In this document: positions 48,911-60,000 of the stretch, piece by piece
How positions within the stretch are numbered: the first letter of the stretch is position 1
How the letters are laid out: each line of letters begins with the position of its first letter
Assembly: GCA_903813345.2 (NCBI GenBank)
Contig: CAIIXF020000010.1
Span: 6,937,169-6,997,168 of the forward strand
Length of the DNA stretch: 60,000 nucleotides
Reading direction: 5' to 3'
Source: Owenia fusiformis
Lineage: Eukaryota; Annelida; Polychaeta; Sabellida; Oweniidae
The notes under the pieces: model-generated
The model's database searches: none
What the model was told of the DNA's origin: nothing
What the model saw: the letters and a program-made list of their open reading frames with translations, nothing else
Position numbers and translations under genes: made by a program

Positions 48911-50861
48911 TTAGGCAAACTCCCATTCCATAGCCCCGAAATCCGAGGAAGGGAGACTACTGATGATGTAGGTAGTGTATTGATGAGCATCTTGTGTTTT
49001 ATTTATGGACTTTGTAGCCCAGAGTTGAATATCAACACATAAATACTGATTATATCATTTGAGCTTGATCTAATTTGAATGATTTTTTATTGATAACATT
49101 GCCTATTGTGATTTGACAAAACATTGAACCATAGCTTTCAAATACAGATCCACTTTGTAGGATTAGTAAGAGCCTTGATAAGAATACTGTTCTGCAATTT
49201 GAAAATGTCATTATTGACATTGGAGCAAATGGAAAAGAACTATAATGATTATTTACGACATCACTGGGGAAATACAAACTCGTGTCCATCAATAAGCTAA
49301 TTGGTTACATATGAGATGGTCTGATTTAGCCACATTTAGGTGAAAGCAAAAGCTTTTAAGTCATATAAAGTGTTTTACATGACTGTTAAATCAAACTTAA
49401 TTATAATATAAATGAATATGTAATATAGCCAAATATCACTCACATAAAATACCATCAAATAAGGTACTTTGATTGAGGTATAAAGAGGAGTAAGTAAAAT
49501 TTATATTCACATAAAAATAAATTGGATATTTTCCATGTGATTCAGTGGTTCTCGTTCCATGATACTGTAACATGATGGAGTGTGTGATATTGCAAACTAT
49601 CACCCATTCATCATATTATCACACAGCAATGAAAAGTTCAATTTCTTTCAAATAAATATAATATCTTACATGTACAAAGTGTTAGATCTTTTATTGCAGG
49701 ATATCATATGGAGACAGATGGTAAGTGTGTGATCTTAAAAAATATCACCCAAAAGAAAATATTGAGATATTGATATGTAATATTACTTATACATGTAATA
49801 ATATGTCTGTAACATGTAAATACAATCATATAATGTAAATAATATTCATATGACACATGGCTGACTGAATTACCAACTGGTTACAGGACATGATATTGCA
49901 ACTACACCAATGGATTATAGTTTGAAATATAATTAATGTATGACCTTAAAGGACAATCACAATTTGGTCTCTTGAGAATCAAGAAGACACACATTCTATG
50001 TCAATTAATAAGCACCTAGGGATACATTGAGCCATAAACACAGAATCCATGAATATCAGTTTAAAACCTGCCATTCAACAGTCAAATTAGCAGAATCGTA
50101 ATTGTTTATTCAAATGACTTACATACCAAACGCAGCGATCGATTGATCGATGTGTTTTCCGTACATTTCTTTTTAGACACTATCATAAGAAAATGTCTCA
50201 GCAAGATGAAACAGGTCACATCTAGTAATCAATATTTTTTCATTAAATTGGTAAAATCGTCATTAGTTGCTCTTTGATTTTAGTTTCTTCAAAGAATCTT
50301 ACCCAATCACCCAGTCACCCACAGTGACTTTAACTCGACATTTATTTATTTCGCAACTCAAATGTCAGTATCAGATTTTGTATTAATTTAACACTTTATT
50401 GATTCTGGTCATGGTGACAGTGTTCTATTATATTATACAGTCCATTTAGACTTATGCAATCTAAACCAATATCTCTGATGGTTACGGTGATGCCAATGAA
50501 GCAATTGAAGTCGAAGAGATTGCCAATTGCTATGTCGGCAATTCTGGCTATCATGAATGCTGATTTAATCCAATTTCCCTGTTTATTTGATTAAAATGAA
50601 CGGGTACTATCTGGACAGTGCACAATATTGAATACGGAATAACAATTGTTTCCAAATCCAACAAGGAATATATCACTGATAGATTGATTACAGAAACACC
50701 CATCTGTGTAGAAAACATATTGTTCTATTCCAGGAGTTAAATCAGCAGCATATTAGATGATTTTCATGAGTGGCATAGAACAGAATATGATGTTGAACTC
50801 AAAATCCTGACACGCCATATCTGCACTGAGTAGAAATCATATTATTTCAGATTTTAACCAT

Positions 50862-52324
50862 CACACTACCCTACCACGTGACCACGTTTAAAAGGGAAAC
50901 AGGGTACAGCTAAGTTGCAAATGGAGGACGTGGGTTTAATTCCATATTTCTGAACGTAAAATACATTTTACATTTATTTTTAGTGTTCTACCAGACATAG
51001 AATTGATTCATCAAGCAGTTTGTAGAATATTGTTGGCAAAAAAACACTATAGGCAAAGATAGATAATAGTGGGCGCAGTGAAGCAAAACTTAATGCAATA
51101 CACGATACATTTCAGTAAATCTGTCAACGTACAGGGAGCATGTAAGTTTCCCTTCGAAAATGTTACATTGATATGTAACAAAACCCCAGTAAACTGTTAT
51201 TTAAACTGCTTGTCATCGTGTTATATGTGGTTACATTTCCAGTATGTTATTCAACTGTACTTTTGTGAATTGATTGTTTTTCTAAAATCTTAAGATGCAA
51301 AATAGTCGTCCCAGAAATGTATCTTTACTTTGCCGTAAGGCATAACATATTGTGAAACATTTTTCCTCCTGTCACAAGGAGGATAATGTTTGTTTCGAGG
51401 TGTCTTGTGATTAGCGTTTCATGATTAAATGCAAAATCACTGGAGCAGATACCATCCAAAAACATCTGACATTCAACACGTCATATAAGACTACATCGAT
51501 CTGGTATTAGTTTTTTTTACAATAATAGAGAAATACGACGTCATATCACCTCTACAGCAAATCGTGAAGAACAAAATGTCGTGGCATGATGGTATTTTGA
51601 ACAAACTATTTTAAATGATCAAATGATTCAAGGGGTTATATAGAAAGATTCTTTACATGTAGTTCACGCAATTTTAATTATTCTGAATAGCGGATAGTCA
51701 TTAATCCTGATAACCAATAGTCATTTATCACTTACGTGTTTATATTTAATTTCGTTATTTTATTTCAATTTGATACCCTAGTAACACGTATAATCTAGCG
51801 TTCTTGTTAATTTAATGACTAAAATGCATTTACGACCTGAAAGCCCGTGTCTAAATCTACTAAATAATGTTTACTTTATTTGGATTAAATAACAATTGAT
51901 GACACCTCAAAGCATCAACAGGCGGCCTTTTTAGTATTATTTTCACTGTTTGCAACGTAAATATACATGAGATCGGGACATAGTATGTCTGTATAATCAG
52001 CTTACTTTCTCGCTCCCTGTACTATTGAACAATTTACATTCCTTGTACCCTGTATTGATCAACTTTTGCAGCTGTGTACCGTGTACTATGACATATCAAA
52101 TATTTTAAAATTTAAAACGATATTTTTTACATTATTTCTTCAACTATCATATAACTTGGAACATGGACTTCACTATTGCACCACTGAAGTTCAGCGAATA
52201 GCAATATTGACTCACTCCGAGCACCAAACGTATTAACCTTTTCACTAAGCAGTCGATATACTCAAAAGCGACCTGATTGAAAGCGAAAAAATTCGCGCAT
52301 GCGCTATCGAGGTAGGGTAGTGTG
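50862..52324. mobile_element. 1463-bp TIR DNA transposon with 5-bp TSD
   Basis: A perfect 14-bp inverted repeat, CACACTACCCTACC at 50862 and its complement ending at 52324, is flanked on both sides by accat (50857-50861, 52325-52329). No transposase frame is present; the longest plus frame (51069-51293) is not recognisable. A palindromic CGCGCATGCGC near 52294 resembles an NRF1 site. A 5-bp duplication with ends starting CAC would fit Transib-like elements, but 14 bp are too few to classify it. Confidence 0.8.
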
Positions 52325-52473
52325 ACCATACTATAAATCTCCTGACAAATTACCATTTTGTGGAAAATAAAAACAATCCAATCAAACCTGTTAGTATGTG
52401 GTAAGGCTATCCTGAGTACATAACCAATTACATTAGGGAGATGAAGCCCTCTTTTAAAGAATTAAAATAAAAC

Positions 52474-52737
52474 TACAGTAAAACATGTATAGCATTAACA
52501 CCTATGAAGCCACAAAAATGTTCACTGTAGGTAGGTGTTCACTGCAGAGAGGAGATTTTGTACTGGAGCCAATGTACAATGTTGAAAGTGTCTTGAAATG
52601 GTGTTCACTAAACACAGGTGTTCACTACATAGGGGAGATTTAATACAGGAGTCAATGTAAAATGTGTCTTGAAGTGGTGTTCACTAAACACAGGAGTTCA
52701 CTAGAGAGAGGTGTTCACTGAGACAGATTTAACTCTA
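52474..52737. mobile_element. pogo/Tigger-like MITE
   Basis: TACAGTAAAACATGTA at 52474 and ...CAGATTTAACTCTA at 52737 are degraded inverted ends. The interior repeats TGTTCACTGTAGGTAGGTGT-like words, notably gtgttcactaaacacagg twice. Confidence 0.65.
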
Positions 52738-53040
52738 TTGGAAAGGGAAGAATCAGATGTTTCAAAGGTCCCAACCCGGCAGAGAGTTGGAGAGATGGGT
52801 CAGAAAATCAATTCTGAGGGCAAAATATCTTTCATATGGTAAATAAGTGGCTCTTTGTTATTGACCATACAGAAACTATCTAGAGACAAATTTCCTCATA
52901 AGATTAACTTGATCACCGTGATCTGAATAATTATTAACTCTATCAATTGGAGTTTGTGAGAATTTAATGTAGTTGGGATGCAATGAAATGAAACTGAAAG
53001 GTTTATAATAGCAATTTATGCCAATCTGACAATTTTTATT

Positions 53041-53610
53041 TTTCACACACCATATGTACCACCTGGTGCCTTGGTGCCTTTTACACACAAATTGTACCAC
53101 ATACACGAAGCCTTTCACACACCAATTGTACCACCTACATGGTGCATTTTACACACCAATTGTACCACCAACATGGGGCCTTTTACACACCATATGAACC
53201 ATATATGAAGAACATTTCACACACCAATTGTACCACCTACATGGAGCCTTTTGCACACCATATGAACCATATATAAAGATCCTTTTACACACCATATGTA
53301 CCACCTACATGGTGCCTTTTACACACCATATGAACCATATATAAAGATCCTTTTACACACCATATGTACCACCTACATGGTGCCTTTTACACACCATATG
53401 AACCATATATATAAAGAACCTTTTACACACCATATGTACCACTTACATGGAACCTTTTACACACCATATGTACCATATAAACAGAACCTTTTACATATCA
53501 TATATACCATATACAGGACCTTTTAAAAACCTTAGTCAATGTACCATACATGCAGAACCTTTCGCACATCATATATTTTATCTACAAGGAACCTTTCACA
53601 CAATCATTTA
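53041..53610. repeat. Minisatellite with ~34-bp alternating units
   Basis: About 15 units built on CCTTTTACACACCATATG followed alternately by taccacctacatggtg and aaccatatataaagat. This gives a higher-order period of about 68 bp in the middle. Units become irregular after 53480. The open frames across it (53296-53526, 53447-53689) are artefacts of the repeat. Confidence 0.93.
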
Positions 53611-55409
53611 CATGGAGCATCTAATGAGTCTAACGAGAGAAAATATGATGTCATTTGTTTCTTTTACATGGTACATGCATTATCAATGAGGTTAATAGCA
53701 AAGTGTCAGATAAGATTGATCTATTTTTTAATACTAATATGATAAATAAATGAGCCATATACACAAATAATCAATGTAATATTTATGACCAAATAAAAAC
53801 AGAAGATATATTCTTGTATATCATTGAGGCTTATAAGCAATCATGTGACCACAAAAAAGAACAACCTGATATGATAGATCATGTGCAGATAGATGAACTT
53901 TAAATTGCAGAAAAACAAGACCTCTAATAAGAAACAAAGATTGTTTTCATAAAGATAAAGAATAAAAACACTTAAAGCAAGAATTATTTGGCATTTAGCA
54001 TATTACCCCTTTAACTATATTAATAACATCTAATAAGGTGAGAAGGGATCGATTTCAAGCATTCAAGGGGTTTTGAGATTACCATGGTAACATCAAATTT
54101 ATAGATTCCTTGTAAGAAGCTGGCTATACTTCTGGTATGTTTCTTATACCAAATCATGAACCCTTTTGAGGCAATTTAATTAAAAGTCAACAAAAAATTA
54201 ATATTTAGTTTGTACTCTCATGGCTTGCTCTATATATTCAGTGAAACTGATATGAACTTACAGGAATTTGGGCTTTACAATTCTTACTCTCAATTGTTGG
54301 AATGGATTTCTTATACAATTCATTATGGTTTGTAGGGATTGTTTTCAAATGTTGCCTTCATTGTTATTTAAGACATGTTTTTTTCAAATACCTCCAATGT
54401 TTAAGTTACAGTCAACATTAATTATGTAGAGGTTCTCATTCATAAGTATTCTTTGTAAAAGTTTGCATATTTTGCTTCTTTCTAAGAGATCTGGCCCTCC
54501 CAGTCAGAAGGCTCATATAAAGAATATCATGCAAACAAGTGTGTTATTGCTAAAAACAGTCCAAATTCAAAATCTCACGAAGATTTTAATTATAATGGTT
54601 TATAAGACATTGTGTTGCTTCATTTGTTTTTTCTCATATTGCCCTAAAGTCTTTTCTGACTTCCATTAGACCAAAGGATGGCAAATATGATAATAATACT
54701 GCACATGCTAAGGGGTCCTGATTGAAAATAAATCTAGTACCAAACTGCGGTTTGATAATTTTCAGACAAAATTAGACTACAGTCTAGTGATTCAGATAAA
54801 ACCTACCAAATCAGACAAAGAAATCAGTTGGGGACTGGAAAACGTTAAATGGAAATCAACACATTTTCATGCCCGTTAGTCTCAATATGATAGCTCAAAT
54901 GATTTTTCTTCAGCCTTTGAGCACATCTTGCAGTGACATCTGCAATACTGAGAGTGGATCAACTAGGTGCAGCACCCCATCAGGGTGAAAAATGACCAAA
55001 GCTTGATCATGCATATGAAAATTTCTCACTGAAAGAGCATACTTGAGGCTATTGTTTAGAGAGATAAAGTGTACTCTTTACAAAACGTAGCTCATAAGGT
55101 CGGATCAATAAAAAAGTGATCCATTTCTTGAGTGGCTAAACCTAAAGATTAACAAAATAAATTTATCACACTCGGGGGATCAAAGCTGCTATAAACCTTT
55201 CTATAACACCTCAAATGCCCGACAATTCTCTTATAGATTCCTTGATTAATTTGGTGATTTCAGAGATGAATTATTAATGTAATTGGCTTTTGGCTTTTCC
55301 ACGGGTCATTCTTAACTCTCAGTCTTAATTATCAATTGGCAATATTTACTAACTAAAATGTATATAAGACAAGGCACTGTTTCACAAAAAGTACATGAGC
55401 CATTACTGG

Positions 55410-55574
55410 TACAATAAAACCTGTCTAAAAGGAACAACTATGGCACCTCTAAAAGTGTTCCACTTGGAAGGTGTTCCACTTATAGAGGTTCATTTTACAT
55501 TAAGTCAGTTGGTCTTGGGACTCTGAAAAAGTATTCCTCCTCTGGAAGTGTTCCACTTTACAGGTTTAACTGTA
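55410..55574. mobile_element. Complete small pogo/Tigger-like MITE
   Basis: TACAATAAAACCTGT at 55410 and ACAGGTTTAACTGTA ending at 55574 are 15-bp inverted ends with two mismatches, bounded by TA. 165 bp, no reading frame; the interior repeats GTGTTCCACTT words. Confidence 0.82.
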
Positions 55575-56620
55575 CAAAATATCTATGAAACATTTGAAAT
55601 ATCGCAAAACATTTGTGATGAAAAATGTGTGATAGGAGGACATTCAGGATACCATAATTATCTGCAGAACTGAAGCAATTTGAGGTAAATCAACTAATAA
55701 AAAGGATAAAAGGATACCCCAAATCAATGTTCCTTCATCAACTATACGTAAAAAGATCAATTTAATTACACAAGTCTCAAAAGTCAATATAGCACCAACT
55801 CCTGTCTGAATTTTCTTTATGGTCATATCACATTCAACACTTTTTCTTTAATTTGAATTAACTGCACATAACAGTATCCTTTCATTTCTACACAATTTAA
55901 AACATCTACTGCATGACTGGTTGCTATATTCCTAGGTAATTCCCCTCTTTTCACTGCAGTTTCCATTTCAAAACAATGACTGTCATGAAATATTTCTCAC
56001 GGGCTAAGGAAAATGAACAGCTTCAATCTTGAGATTAGATCAGAGAAAAAACGCTGGGATGCCTGACAAAGGAGTCAATTTCACGATAGTAAACCTCTTT
56101 TTTGTAATTTTGTTAAGTAGGCGATAATTCAATTTTAACTCCATATAAGGGATGACAGACACAAGGGAATCCTATTGTAAAGAAGTAAGTAGATTCACAG
56201 CTCTGTTTTGCCACTCTGATTAAATTTACTCCAATTTTTTATGGGACATTATACAATTACGTTGTCATATAATAATGATAATTCCATTTTTATATATGTA
56301 GATTATTGAATTATGCACTATGAATTTCTGAAGTTTCATTACAATTACTAGAGATTTTTTCAATGGTTTAATGAAAAATACTACAAGGAGCATAGAAGAG
56401 TGTTTTATTCAATTTATTTTGACATTTATTTGATTGAAATTTTGAAACAAGATTACATGCAATGGCCCCTGAAAACCCACTCACCCACACACTAGCACAA
56501 GACACCAATACTGAGCACTTTCAAAAAGTGTGATTTAAATCTCTCATTTCAAAAACAGACAAGTCCATATCATAATGTATTTAAGTTCAATCTTCACAAT
56601 TAAATACGCTTAATTGATTC

Positions 56621-56771
56621 AAGGCCCGTAGCCAGGAGCACTCAAACCCATCACCCCCCCTGGCCAAAATTGGCCATTTTTGGACCAAAATTGTCACAAG
56701 TGAACCCCCCCTCCCCCGTTGGAATTTTTCGAAAAGTGAACGCCCCTTGGCAAATCCAGGTTACAGGCCTG
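56621..56771. mobile_element. CAGGCCC-type MITE, shortened
   Basis: It runs AAGGCCCGTAGCCAGG...CCAGGTTACAGGCCTG, 151 bp, flanked by gattc on both sides (56616-56620, 56772-56776). It lacks the GAGCACTTTTCAAG block present in other copies. Confidence 0.92.
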
Positions 56772-57066
56772 GATTCATTGAAGAGAATCTTCTTCATATC
56801 CATGTGGAGAGTAAATGTGTAGGGGTTGTATGTGTCGCCATCTATCTATATCTAGTCCTCCTACTCTTCTAACAGACGAAATAATCTTGAGATTATTGAA
56901 TCGCAACACATCATGCCATCTATACAGTATATCAATAAACAAAAACAAATTGGAACATTAACCAAATGGAAGTGTTATGAGTATATCAATGACATCACAA
57001 TCCATGGAATCACAAATCGGTATGTTCTTCTCCCCATATCTGGCAAGTGGGAGCAGGTAACACACA

Positions 57067-57260
57067 CAGGCCCGTAGCCAGGGGGGGGGGGGTTAATGGG
57101 CCCCCTGGCCAAAAATTCTTTCAAAATCATGCAGTTTTTCACCATGCTGAGCACTTTTTAAGTGATTTTAGCCATTTTTGGACCATAATTGTCAAATTTG
57201 AATCACCCTGGCATTTTTCAAAAAGTGAACCCCCCTTGGCAAATCCTGGCTACGGGCCTG
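57067..57260. mobile_element. CAGGCCC-type MITE
   Basis: It runs CAGGCCCGTAGCCAGG...CCTGGCTACGGGCCTG, 194 bp, flanked by acaca on both sides (57062-57066, 57261-57265). The 16-bp inverted repeats are perfect, so this is the best reference copy in the window. Confidence 0.95.
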
Positions 57261-57550
57261 ACACATGTATGTATATGTGACGCTTGGAGGATATGATTTG
57301 AGGACTAAAGACTTAACTGCAATAAAAAAGGATTCAAAATACACTATATCCTCCGACACAGAGCTCAACACTGTATCTACATGTACTGTGTTCTTGAAAA
57401 AGGCTTGAGTGTCATCAGCATTCATTGTAAGAAACAGAATAAACAATGTCCAGAGCTGGACATTTGGAAAATTTGCATCAATTGGTTCAAACCTAAAAGG
57501 AAAAATTCTTCCATTAAACAAGTAAACAGAGAAACAATGTATATATTTAC

Positions 57551-57766
57551 CTGTGAGGTGACGCCTAAAACAATTTCTAGTGGTGTTTTTTCAGAATCTA
57601 TGTCATTCTCATCAGTGTTGCTACACTTCTGCAGAGTAGTCAAATTGTTGTTATTATGGGATATGGTAGGAATAACGGTCGATGGGAGCATTGGTGTGCT
57701 CATGCCCCCTATTGGGTCATCACAGTTCGAGAAGGAACCAAAGTTTGACATCATGTCTCCAATCAT
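57551..57766 (-). CDS. Candidate first coding exon (Asn/Ser/Asp-rich N-terminus), unidentified
   Basis: ATG at 57764-57766 opens 72 codons (MIGDMMSNFGSFSNCDDPIG..., a HNNNN run, NTDENDIDSEKTPLEIV, ending GVTSQ) to CAG|GTAAATAT, a phase-0 donor. An in-frame TAA 15 bases upstream means translation would start here; a CAATCAG acceptor-like site lies further upstream. Composition is acidic and low-complexity, as in the poorly conserved N-termini of Mint proteins, and the strand and phase fit the X11 exons, but there is no recognisable motif. It may be an N-terminal exon of X11 (with PTB exons missed), an alternative start, or another gene's exon. Confidence 0.45.
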
Positions 57767-60000
57767 TTGTAAATGTATTTAAAATATATTTCTGATTGTT
57801 CGTATTGTGTTATAGTTATAGAATATCAGTGTGCATTGTAGATTCCTTTTATTGTTACTATTGTAAATTCAATTCACTGTTATATGCATTCCTATAATTG
57901 TAAATTCAATTCAATGTACATCATTTCTTTGAAATATACATCCCTTTATTGTACATTCTTCTCATCTGCATTATTATACTTTCCTTTTATCATACATTCT
58001 CCATATTGTACATTTCATAATGTAACGGCTAACAATCCATTATTTATTGTGCATTTATTAGCGTTTTTGAGGGTTCTACTGGATCACAATGTGCCTTTGT
58101 GTTATATTTGGTGCTCCTAGCAACATGTATGTGCCTTTGTATTATATTTGGTGCTCCTAGCAACATGTATAAAACGTGACAATGATTTAATACAAAATAG
58201 CATGCATCTTCCTTGTTCCAATGCGCTCATCATTTTAATATACACAGTTTCATTATCAATGATAAATGGTTCCGTGCCTGGTTGAGGTCCTCATCTAATT
58301 GTACATAGTTCATTTTGATCCTTATTGAAATAGAATATCAAGATTAGCCTAACAGATAAAGGAGCAAATTTATTTTTTAATTGTACTTTTCTAACAATGT
58401 AATGCTCAATTAGTCGTAGTATTAGGAGATATTATGTTGAAAATGGATAGAATATGATTTAGAACTATTTATACTGTGTTTACACTGTGTTGAATTACAG
58501 AACAATGGTAAATCATAAAAAATCCACAAGTCAAAATTTTACAGGAAATTGGAACAAAATGCCACTATCTGGTAAGTTATTGCAAAAGTGTTAAATATGC
58601 TAAATGCTAAATGTTGGTCACAGAAAGAGGGGGTTTAATAAAATCAAAGTATACCAATTTGAAATAACAGATCATGATACTGGTCAATGACTATGATTTA
58701 AACCATTTAACTCAGATTAAAAAAGAATATTGGAGATTGAAGAGAGTTTATGAGGGCTCTTAAGGGAGATTTAGGGGAAACTGGACGAGTTTATTTGAGC
58801 TAAAGTCTGCAAATTACCTAATGCAACAGTAGTCGGATATAAGATAAGGTCAGTTTCAGACAAACAACTGCATCAGACACCAGAACTTATCTTATGCATT
58901 TACTGTTCATGATATTAAGAAATAACACAAGGGCAACACAAAAAAACATCCAACAAAACATCAGCCTATACATCATATTTCAACCTCAGCTATTTTAATT
59001 AAATCAGAAAGAAATTAATTTAACATTCAGCTACAAACTGATTTATTTTTTCCATATTCAGTACAAACTGGTCTAAATCAATTAACCTTCAAAGACGTAG
59101 CATGTGATGTTTTAATTTGTCTTCGATGTAAAATCAATTTGCAAGTATAAAAATAACTTCATGTAAAAGGAAGGTGACTTTCTGTTAATACGTTCTACAC
59201 TCTTCATAAATATCAATAGACTTAAAGCTTTAACTTGTGCAACAACTGAGTAAAGACACAATCCTGTAAAATATGTGTCACTGAGTTCTAAAGTGTGGTG
59301 AGAAGAACAAAGGGAAATATTTTATTAACAGATAAACCACTCCAAGCCAAAATAACACCCTATAAACCAGAAGAAACCTCGTGTATGAAAAAAGGTGATC
59401 AGTGAATAGACGGTTGATGGTATATTGTTTAAGGGATGTTCCATGGGATCTAGATTTTTTATACTTGGACCAAATATTTCAAATCAAATACACCAAGAAT
59501 ATAATAATACAAACTACGAAACACAGAATTCTTTTTCAATCCAACCCAATAACCTATCATGAGTAAAAAAAGTAATATGAAATCAAGCCCAGAATATTTT
59601 CTGAAAAATATTTCCTCTGAGATTTAATGTTTGGTCCCTATATATTTGTACCACTCAATCTCCTTGTAAACACATCTCTCTAATTATTATATTCATAAAA
59701 CATCAAGAAAAGTCAATGATCTCATCTCACCTATTATAACAGCCACAATTACGAGATAATCTTGTGTTTTTCTGTCTTTACATATTAGCAAAGAAATTAG
59801 TCTAGTGGCCACTTCCAAGACAGAGCTGAAGACAATGTATTTTCTAAAAATTGACTAAAACAGTCCAATTTGTGGAGTAATGTATCCTAGTGCAATTGTT
59901 CTCATACAGTATGTGATGTTATCCTTATATTAATTCCAGCAATTCATAGTGTTGTATTTTGTTATCTGGCATCAGGCATAGCTAGTATGTTTTCTTTAGT
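57767..60000. other. AT-rich flank, no gene seen
   Basis: Only a 40-bp duplication at 58091-58170 is structured. No PTB-coding exon or other recognisable frame was found on either strand up to the window end. Confidence 0.5.
58091..58170. repeat. 40-bp direct duplication
   Basis: Two abutting 40-bp units (58091-58130 and 58131-58170), GTGCCTTTGT...GCAACATGTAT, with one difference. Confidence 0.95.

Larger units (their letters stand above)
43309..57550. other. Repeat-interspersed non-coding stretch, no PTB exon found
   Basis: It contains the TIR element copy (45504), degenerate repeats (46480), a TIR transposon (50862-52324), a pogo-like MITE (52474), a minisatellite (53041), another pogo-like MITE (55410) and CAGGCCC MITEs (56621, 57067). 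I searched by eye for the conserved PTB words (YLGST, ADIGN, CHVFESED) on the minus strand and found none. A micro-exon-like frame near 50143-50195 was not convincing. Confidence 0.55.

Noticed and set aside
50143-50195. Possible minus-strand micro-exon (TGATAG acceptor, TTTG|GTATGT donor, phase compatible with X11)
   Set aside because: Too short to judge, rich in the ATCGAT palindrome, and not similar to the PTB segment expected there.
50450-50590. Plus-strand frame of about 45 codons after a TATACAG acceptor-like site
   Set aside because: Length is within chance expectation and no upstream exon or homology was found.
53296-53742. Overlapping His/Tyr-rich plus-strand frames
   Set aside because: They are translations of the CCTTTTACACACCATATG minisatellite and have no independent coding support.
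1-60000. Search for prokaryotic systems (CRISPR arrays, operons, phage, toxin-antitoxin)
   Set aside because: The window is clearly intron-bearing animal DNA. Tandem repeats here lack spacer structure and there are no operon-like gene clusters.

Overview
This is animal (metazoan) nuclear DNA: strongly AT-rich, almost entirely non-coding, with spliceosomal introns of up to 18 kb and many short terminal-inverted-repeat transposons. Frequent tacatgta-type words and the transposon mix suggest a marine invertebrate, but nothing in the window fixes the phylum. The organism call is inference.

The one gene that can be identified with confidence is a Mint/X11 (APBA family, lin-10-like) neuronal adaptor on the minus strand. 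Six coding exons join in frame: 41673-41855 (C-terminal end of the PTB domain and linker), 23457-23575, 22899-22992 and 9468-9587 (PDZ1 and the short inter-PDZ linker), then 9468-9587, 4739-4879 and 3826-3897 (PDZ2 and the conserved ...PVYI C-terminus with stop). Together they encode about 242 residues. The body of the PTB domain and the N-terminal region are not recognisable here and probably lie beyond base 60000. Three more minus-strand ATG exons ending in a phase-0 donor (33012-33185, 43246-43308, 57551-57766) could be alternative first exons of shorter isoforms. They are candidates only.

Two of the X11 exons have undergone local tandem duplication of their acceptor side (158-bp unit at 4783-5098, about 80-bp units at 41814-42130). 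This leaves decoy 3' splice sites just upstream of the real exons.

The introns hold several repeat families. (i) A CAGGCCCGTAGCC... MITE with 5-bp target-site duplications occurs at 11351, 31608, 37350, 39206, 56621 and 57067, plus a 2-kb relative at 6188-8141 filled with roughly 330-bp tandem repeats. (ii) A 330-380 bp element with 9-bp duplications (14240, 30472, partial at 42583) carries CRE, CCAAT and GC-box-like motifs. (iii) A 6.4-kb piggyBac-type element lies between TTAA sites (16150-22544) and contains nested insertions. (iv) pogo/Tigger-like TA-flanked MITEs occur. (v) A 1463-bp element with 14-bp inverted repeats and an ACCAT duplication lies at 50862-52324. There is also a 1.18-kb near-identical tandem repeat (11481-14370), several minisatellites and two foldback elements. 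A CpG-richer patch at 37900-38560 may be a promoter with the first exon of a plus-strand gene nested in the large X11 intron.
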